A stretch of DNA of 64,000 nt from Nocardia sp. alder85J. Its GTDB lineage: Bacteria > Actinomycetota > Actinomycetes > Mycobacteriales > Mycobacteriaceae. Each line of letters begins with the position of its first letter. Position 1 is the first letter of the stretch. This document shows positions 59,201-64,000 of the stretch, in pieces. A program made the position numbers and the translations under genes. Location: the NCBI RefSeq assembly GCF_020176955.2, contig NZ_JAIUCZ020000010.1:1-64000 (forward strand), given 5' to 3'. The notes below the pieces were generated by a model. It was not told the DNA's origin and did no database searches. It saw only the letters and a list, made by a program, of their open reading frames with translations.

Positions 59201-60064
59201 ATGAAACGACCTCGACTCGCCGCTGCCGTCGCGGCGGTCCTCGGCTGCGCCCTGGTCAGCGCGTGTTCCGGCGGGGGCTCCGGCGGGACCGCACCGTCGG
59301 CCACCGCGGGCGGCACCCGGCCCGCCTTCACCACCGTGACCCCGGGGGTGCTGACGATCGCCACCGAGGTCGGCAATCCGGGCTGGATGGACGGCACCGA
59401 TCCCGAACACCTCACCGGCGGTGTCGAATACCGGATGGCGTTGCAGCTGGCCCAGGACTGGGGCATCCCCAAGGTGGTGTTCCGCAATGTCAGTTTCACG
59501 CCGCTGGTGTCGGGCACCGTCACCGGCTACGACCTCGGCCTGATGACCATCTTCAAGACGGCGGCCCGCGAACAGGTCAACCGGTACTCGGACTGCTACT
59601 ACCCGGCGATCACCGGCGCCCTGGTACGCAAGGACGTGACCCTGGCGACCGCCGCCGACGCGAAGAAGCTGCGCTGGGGCTACGTCACCGGCGGGTACGC
59701 GGGGCTGATCATGCAGAAGCTGGCGCCGGCCACCACCGCCAAGAGCTATCAGGACGGGCCGACCGAATACGCCGCGCTGCAATCCGGGCAGCTCGACGCG
59801 GTGATGGACGATCTGTCCTCGCTGGCCGGGCGCTCGCAGCAGGCCGGATTCGAGAACACCCGGGTGGCGGCGGTGATCGAGGGGAAGGATGTGCCGATTC
59901 CGTGTTCGGCGGCCCGGCTGCCGGAGAACGCGCCCGCCGCGAACGTCGCCGCCGTGAACGCCGAACTCGCGGCGCTGAAACCGCAGATCGACGGCTGGGT
60001 GCATCAGTACCTGTCGCCGCTGGGCGACGACCCGGCGAAATATCCGACGATCACCGTCGGCTGA
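59201..60064 (+). CDS. Amino-acid ABC transporter substrate-binding lipoprotein (SBP family 3 or related)
   Basis: 287 residues: signal peptide with lipobox LVSAC (Cys22), Gly/Ser linker, then a periplasmic-binding fold (TIATEVGNPGWMDGTD ... YDLGLMTIFKTAAREQVNRYSD ... AALQSGQLDAVMDDLSSLAG). It captures the ligand for the permease and ATPase encoded next. The second of two adjacent ATGs is chosen for spacing from GGAG. The ligand is unknown. Confidence 0.88.
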   Translation: MKRPRLAAAVAAVLGCALVSACSGGGSGGTAPSATAGGTRPAFTTVTPGVLTIATEVGNPGWMDGTDPEHLTGGVEYRMALQLAQDWGIPKVVFRNVSFTPLVSGTVTGYDLGLMTIFKTAAREQVNRYSDCYYPAITGALVRKDVTLATAADAKKLRWGYVTGGYAGLIMQKLAPATTAKSYQDGPTEYAALQSGQLDAVMDDLSSLAGRSQQAGFENTRVAAVIEGKDVPIPCSAARLPENAPAANVAAVNAELAALKPQIDGWVHQYLSPLGDDPAKYPTITVG

Positions 60065-60104
60065 CCGTCCGCAGAGGGCACGTCCGCTGATGACGAAGGA
60101 CGAT

Positions 60105-61103
60105 ATGAGTACGGCGATCGAGCCGGGTCCGAGGGTGGCGAGCCCGGCCGGACCCGGTGGCGCGCGGCGGGATCCGCGCCGGCGCACGCTCGCGCTGGTG
60201 CTGCTCGGCTGCCTGTTGCTGCCGCCGCTCGGGCTGGCCGCCGGATGGCGATATCTGCGCGGGGTGCGGCGGTGGCCGGTGGAGCGCGACGCCGCGCGGG
60301 TGGAACTCGCGACCGCGCGGCTGTGGGCCGGATACGCCGTCAGCCTCGGCATCCTGCTGGGGCTGGTGGCGTTCGTGGCGCTGGTGTTCCTCGCCGACGA
60401 CCACGCGGTGTACCGGACCTTCTTCGATGCTTCGGTGCTGCGGCCCAATCTGCGGTATCTGGCGGCCGGATTCTGGATCAACGTGAAGTTGTTCCTGGTC
60501 GGCGAGGTGGTGATCCTGGTCTGGTCGACGCTGGTGGCGGTGGTCCGGGAGCTGCCGGGACCGGCGGCCGGGCCGCTGCGCGCGGTGGCGATCGTCTACA
60601 CCGACGTGTTCCGCGGCATGCCGGTGCTGCTGGTGCTGTTGATCGTCGGACTCGGGCTGCCGCGCACCGGCCTGCCGGTGGTGTCGCACTTCGACGATTT
60701 CCAGGCGGCGCTGGTGGCGCTGACGCTCAGTTACGGCGCCTACATCTCCGAGGTGATCCGGGCCGGCATCCACAGCGTGCACTGGAGTCAGGACGCGGCC
60801 GCGCGGTCGCTGGGGTTGTCGCACCTGCAATCGATGCGGCTGGTGGTGCTGCCGCAGGCGATCCGGCACACCGTGCCGCCGCTGCTGAACGGGTTCATCA
60901 GCTTGCAGAAGGACACCGCGCTGGTCTCGGTGCTGGGCATCCTGGACGCGGTGAACCGGGCCCAGGCCACCTCCAGTTATGCCGCCAGCCTCTCGCCGTA
61001 CGCCGGGGTCGCCCTGTTCTACCTGGTGATCACCGTGCCGCTGACCCGTCTCACCGACCATCTGGAACGACGCAACCGCCGCCGGCGGCTGGCGAGGAGT
61101 TGA
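60105..61103 (+). CDS. Polar amino-acid ABC transporter permease
   Basis: 332 residues with an N-terminal polar region, several TM segments and the BPD_transp EAA loop (SYGAYISEVIRAGIHSVHWSQDAAARSLGLS). The HisM/GlnP-type ending PPLLNGFISLQKDTALVSVLG suggests polar amino acids. ATG at 60105 has AAGGA upstream; one at 60090 does not. The permease is single, so a homodimer is likely. Confidence 0.9.
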   Translation: MSTAIEPGPRVASPAGPGGARRDPRRRTLALVLLGCLLLPPLGLAAGWRYLRGVRRWPVERDAARVELATARLWAGYAVSLGILLGLVAFVALVFLADDHAVYRTFFDASVLRPNLRYLAAGFWINVKLFLVGEVVILVWSTLVAVVRELPGPAAGPLRAVAIVYTDVFRGMPVLLVLLIVGLGLPRTGLPVVSHFDDFQAALVALTLSYGAYISEVIRAGIHSVHWSQDAAARSLGLSHLQSMRLVVLPQAIRHTVPPLLNGFISLQKDTALVSVLGILDAVNRAQATSSYAASLSPYAGVALFYLVITVPLTRLTDHLERRNRRRRLARS

Positions 61104-61105
61104 CC

Positions 61106-61876
61106 GTGCTCGAGAACCGTTCCGCCCTGGTCGAACTCGACCGGGTCACCAAGCGCTACGGCCCGGTGACGGTGCTCGACGAGGTCAGCCTGACCCTGGC
61201 CGAGCACACCACCACCTGCCTGATCGGCGCTTCCGGCAGCGGCAAGTCGACGCTGCTGCGCTGCGTCAACGGGCTGGAGACCATCGACGGCGGCAGCATC
61301 CGGTTCGCGGGCGAGCGGATCAGCGGCTTCGGGGTCGATCTGGACGAGGTGCGGCGGCACGTCGGCATCGTGTTCCAGTCCTACAACCTGTTCCCGCACA
61401 TGACGGTGCTGGAGAACGTGATGCTGGCCCCGTGCACGGTGTTGCGGCTGGCCCGCGGCGCGGCCCGGGAGCGGGCCGAGCGGCTGCTGCACCGGGTGGG
61501 GCTGGCGGACAGGGCCGGTCACTATCCGGACCGGCTGTCCGGCGGGCAGCAGCAGCGTGTCGCCATCGCCCGCGCGCTGGCGCTGGAACCCCGGGTCATC
61601 CTGCTCGACGAGATCACCTCCGCCCTGGATCCGGAGCTGGTCGGCGAGGTGCTGGCGCTGATCGGGGAGCTGGCGGCCGAGGGCATGACCATGGTGCTGG
61701 CCACCCACGAGATGGCCTTCGCCCGCGAGGTCGCCGACACGGTGTGCTTCCTCGACGGCGGCCGGATCCACGAACAGGGCCCGCCGGAGCAACTGTTCGG
61801 CGCGCCCCGGCAGGAACGCACCCGCACCTTCCTGAGCCGTGTCCGCGCGGGCGGTCCGGCGGCACCGGCCCCGTGA
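61106..61876 (+). CDS. Polar amino-acid ABC transporter ATP-binding protein
   Basis: 256 residues (GlnQ/HisP type): Walker A GASGSGKST, Q-loop FQSYNLFPHMT, signature LSGGQQQRVAIARAL, and Walker B ILLDEITSALDP, where the usual Pro is replaced by Ile. The GTG at 61106 has AGGAG six bases upstream; a TTG overlapping the permease stop is possible. The unit 59201-61876 is a complete importer. Confidence 0.92.
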   Translation: MLENRSALVELDRVTKRYGPVTVLDEVSLTLAEHTTTCLIGASGSGKSTLLRCVNGLETIDGGSIRFAGERISGFGVDLDEVRRHVGIVFQSYNLFPHMTVLENVMLAPCTVLRLARGAARERAERLLHRVGLADRAGHYPDRLSGGQQQRVAIARALALEPRVILLDEITSALDPELVGEVLALIGELAAEGMTMVLATHEMAFAREVADTVCFLDGGRIHEQGPPEQLFGAPRQERTRTFLSRVRAGGPAAPAP

Positions 61877-61920
61877 GGGGTGGCCGAGTGCCGGTGTCTC
61901 CGGGCGGATCGAGTACGCTC

Positions 61921-61934
61921 TTGTATACAGACAA
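61921..61934. promoter_or_regulatory. GntR-type operator before the regulator gene
   Basis: TTGTATACAGACAA (dyad TTGT-N6-ACAA, core TGTATACA). It shares TGTATACAG with the operator at 59116, so the encoded regulator probably controls itself and the transporter. Confidence 0.65.
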
Positions 61935-61951
61935 TCGGTTTCGATGAGGGG

Positions 61952-62632
61952 ATGGGTGAGACGGTGCTGACCGACGGGACGGCCGCCACGGCGCGCAAGC
62001 CGCGTGGCGGCGCCGAGAACATCGCCGACGCGGTGCACGAGCAGTTGCGCGATGCCATCCTGTCGGCGGAGTTCCGGCCCAATCACCGGCTGGTGGAGGA
62101 GGAGTTGGCGGAGCGGTTGCAGGTCAGCCGTACTCCGGTGCGCGAGGCGCTGCTGCGGCTGCGGCAGGAGGGCCTGGTCGAACAGCGGCGCGGCTGGATC
62201 GTGCGTGACCACGCTCCCGAGGAACTGCTCGAGATCATCGAGGCGCGAGCGGGTGTCGAGGCTCATACGGCTCACCTGGCCGCCGAACGCATCGGCGCGG
62301 CGGAGCTGACGCGGCTCGAGGAGCTGATCGCCGAAATGGAGAGCCCGCCGCCCACCCGGGCCAAGCTCAACGAGCTGAACGGCGAGTTCCACCGGATCAT
62401 CACCGAGGCGTCGGGCAACGCGCTGCTCACCCAGTTCCATCGGCGCACCAAGCTGAACTACTGGAACCTCACGCAGCCGGTGGTTTTCACGCCCGCCGAC
62501 GACGAGGTGGTGAACGCGCAGCACCGCCTGCTGGTGTCGGCGCTGCGCGCCCGGGACGCCGAGACCGCGGGCCGGGTCGCCCGCGAACACGTCGAGAACA
62601 CCGCGCGGATCATCCGCGGCGCCCTGGGGTGA
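61952..62632 (+). CDS. GntR-family regulator, FCD (FadR) subfamily
   Basis: 226 residues: N-terminal winged helix (EQLRDAILSAEFRPNHRLVEEELAERLQVSRTPVREALLRL) and a C-terminal FCD domain with a typical metal/ligand pocket (EFHRIITEASGN; late His in NAQHRLLVSAL). It follows the amino-acid transporter genes on the same strand and has a shared operator motif, so it likely senses the transported compound or a product of it. GAGGGG precedes the ATG. Longer in-frame starts overlap the operator. Confidence 0.92.
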   Translation: MGETVLTDGTAATARKPRGGAENIADAVHEQLRDAILSAEFRPNHRLVEEELAERLQVSRTPVREALLRLRQEGLVEQRRGWIVRDHAPEELLEIIEARAGVEAHTAHLAAERIGAAELTRLEELIAEMESPPPTRAKLNELNGEFHRIITEASGNALLTQFHRRTKLNYWNLTQPVVFTPADDEVVNAQHRLLVSALRARDAETAGRVAREHVENTARIIRGALG

Positions 62633-63734
62633 ACGTCGGGCCGCCGTCGTATTCGGCCGACGTGGTGCCGAACCCGATGCGGCACCACGCCCTGCGAATC
62701 CGGGCCCACCCGCCACCGCCGGGTCGCGTCCTGAGATCGCGCGCGACGAACAGCGCCAGTCCGGCGAGGATCGAACCCAGTGCGGCCCACTGTCTTCCGG
62801 TGATCGTTTCGCCGAGCAGGCCGAGGCCGAGGGTCAGGCCCACGATCGGTTGCAGGTAGGTGTTGAACGAGGTGGCCGTGGAGCCCCAGCGCAGGATGAA
62901 GCGGAAGTACAGCAGGTAGGCCAGCGCCGAGGCGAACAGGCCCAGCTCCAGCAGGGCCAGCGCCGGCGCCGGGCCCACGGCGCGGATCGGGGTGCCGATC
63001 GTCGCGGCGGGCAGCGCGGAAAGGATTGCGGCGCTGCCGATCTGGCCCGTCGCGATGACGAGCGGGTCGACCCCGGCCAGATATCGGCCGGTGGCGACGT
63101 TGCCGATCGCGAACACCAGCGATCCCGCCACCGCGACCAGCGGCCACAGCCGTCCGCCGCCGGCGCCCGGCGGATGCAGCAGGGCGATACCGGTGAAGGC
63201 CAGCAGCACTCCGGCGGCCCGGCCGGGCGTCACCCGTTCCGTGCGCAGGATCGGCCCCGCGACCAGGAAGACGAAAATCGGTGTGGTGGCGGAGAGTACG
63301 CCGGTCAGCGCGGACGGCAGATGCGTCTGGGCGACTGTGATCAGGGTGTACGGCAGGGTCACGTTGCACAGCCCGAATACGCACAGCAGCACCATGATTC
63401 GGCGCGTGGGCCGGGGCGGGCGGCGACGCCACGCGACGCCGCCGAGCACCATCGTCGCGATCGCCATCCGGCCGAACACGACCATCATGGGAGAGAAGGA
63501 CCGCAGGGCGATGGCGGTGAAGAAATAGCTGGCGCCCCACACCGTCGTCATCGTCGCGTACGCCAGCAGATCCGGCGCGCGCACCGGCGACCACCGGGTG
63601 CGCGCGCCGGATGCCACCCGGCCCGTCACCGAGACCACCCGGCCCGCAACCGATTCCGCGAGGCACGCCGGGTGGCCGCGGGGCCCGCCGGATTCTCGCG
63701 GCTGGTAACCGATTTCGCCGGATTCGCCGGGCAC
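62610..63734 (-). CDS. EamA/DMT-family exporter
   Basis: Up to 374 residues with ten TM segments in two EamA repeats (MTTVWGASYFFTAIALR ... FNTYLQPIVGLTLGLGLLGE). These are metabolite exporters, often of amino acids. The open frame adds about 50 polar residues before the first TM; a GTG at 63638 is a plausible shorter start. Its 3' end overlaps the converging GntR gene by 23 bases. Export would fit beside an amino-acid importer and regulator. Confidence 0.88.
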   Translation of the reverse strand: MPGESGEIGYQPRESGGPRGHPACLAESVAGRVVSVTGRVASGARTRWSPVRAPDLLAYATMTTVWGASYFFTAIALRSFSPMMVVFGRMAIATMVLGGVAWRRRPPRPTRRIMVLLCVFGLCNVTLPYTLITVAQTHLPSALTGVLSATTPIFVFLVAGPILRTERVTPGRAAGVLLAFTGIALLHPPGAGGGRLWPLVAVAGSLVFAIGNVATGRYLAGVDPLVIATGQIGSAAILSALPAATIGTPIRAVGPAPALALLELGLFASALAYLLYFRFILRWGSTATSFNTYLQPIVGLTLGLGLLGETITGRQWAALGSILAGLALFVARDLRTRPGGGGWARIRRAWCRIGFGTTSAEYDGGPTFTPGRRG

Positions 63735-63756
63735 GTGACCGGATCCGCCGGTTCCC

Positions 63757-64000
63757 TCACCGGGACGCGGCCGACCGGCCCGGCGGGCCCGAGGGGGCGG
63801 GGCGGTCGAAGTCGGGGCATTCGGCGGCCTCGTCGAAGATGTCCTGGACTTCGCGCTGGTAGTCGGCCGGGAAGCGCTGTTCGGCCAGGCCCGCGGGGAC
63901 GCGTTCCCAGTAGAAGCGGGGTGGCCGCATGCGCGCGCCGGGCCGGGTGAGTACGTAGGTGAAGCAGTCGTAGCTGCGGCCGTCGTCGCCGCGCACGGTC
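63757..64000 (-). CDS. Partial gene, C-terminal part of a gamma-glutamylcyclotransferase-like protein
   Basis: The open frame runs off the right edge of the window without a credible start. The visible 80 residues (RSYDCFTYVLTRPGARMRPPRFYWERVPAGLAEQ, then FPADYQREVQDIF) resemble the end of AIG2/GGCT-type proteins. The final 15 residues are Pro/Ser-rich. The 22 bases to the exporter gene hold nothing notable. Confidence 0.55.
   Translation of the reverse strand, partial: TVRGDDGRSYDCFTYVLTRPGARMRPPRFYWERVPAGLAEQRFPADYQREVQDIFDEAAECPDFDRPAPSGPPGRSAASR

Overview
The window is high-GC actinobacterial DNA, most likely from Nocardia or a close relative. Evidence: two adjacent MspA-type porins (mycolic-acid outer membrane), a conservon, an EspG/PPE-like pair, DUF3558 lipoproteins, and a gene order that matches Mycobacterium tuberculosis Rv0950c-Rv0957, Rv0981-Rv0985c and Rv0990c-Rv0996 in separate blocks (Rv correspondences are from memory, not searched). 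No rRNA, tRNA, CRISPR array or insertion sequence was seen.

Layout. 1-9.6 kb, conserved core: secreted M23 peptidase (-), sucCD, a DUF5336 membrane protein, the PerM-like division protein, purN-purH. 9.7-10.7 kb: a ketopantoate-reductase-like gene bounded by two near-identical terminator hairpins. 10.8-15.1 kb: a five-gene minus-strand operon (KAS III, AvrD-family protein, P-loop-less AAA_28 paralogue, HAD phosphatase, AAA_28 NTPase). I read it as an undescribed syringolide/butyrolactone-like small-molecule pathway, with a perfect CRP/GlxR palindrome upstream. 15.4-18.2 kb: lipoprotein, bulb-lectin/LysM protein, zinc-independent S18, VOC protein. 18.2-23.3 kb: conservon (sensor kinase, Roadblock, DUF742, GTPase) plus an MHYT-like membrane protein.

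23.7-28.2 kb: envelope-stress unit mprA-mprB-pepD-moaB2 with matching MprA-box direct repeats in front of mprA and pepD. 28.6-30.0 kb: two NfpA/NfpB-type porins behind a second perfect CRP/GlxR palindrome. 30.2-37.2 kb: mscL, SAF protein, FmdB/Ruc-like zinc ribbon, 5-formyl-THF cyclo-ligase, galU, Glp/MoeA, rimJ, SepX/GlpR. Several starts here look leaderless. 37.3-39.0 kb: aldose epimerase and uronate-dehydrogenase-like genes.

39.6-43.0 kb, accessory: PPE-like protein and EspG, facing a DUF3558 lipoprotein, a helical protein and a 47-residue membrane peptide. 43.1-45.0 kb: carotenoid oxygenase and two tiny paralogous secreted peptides. 45.2-48.8 kb: paired amidohydrolases, divergent from a CooC/MinD-like ATPase. 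48.9-54.0 kb: livFGMH transporter operon headed by a truncated substrate-binding gene; LivM carries an octapeptide-repeat insertion. 54.3-59.0 kb: proline catabolism (P5C dehydrogenase, proline dehydrogenase, divergent PucR regulator). 59.2-62.6 kb: polar amino-acid ABC transporter and a GntR/FCD regulator sharing a TGTATACAG operator core. 62.6-64 kb: EamA exporter and the end of one more gene cut by the window edge.
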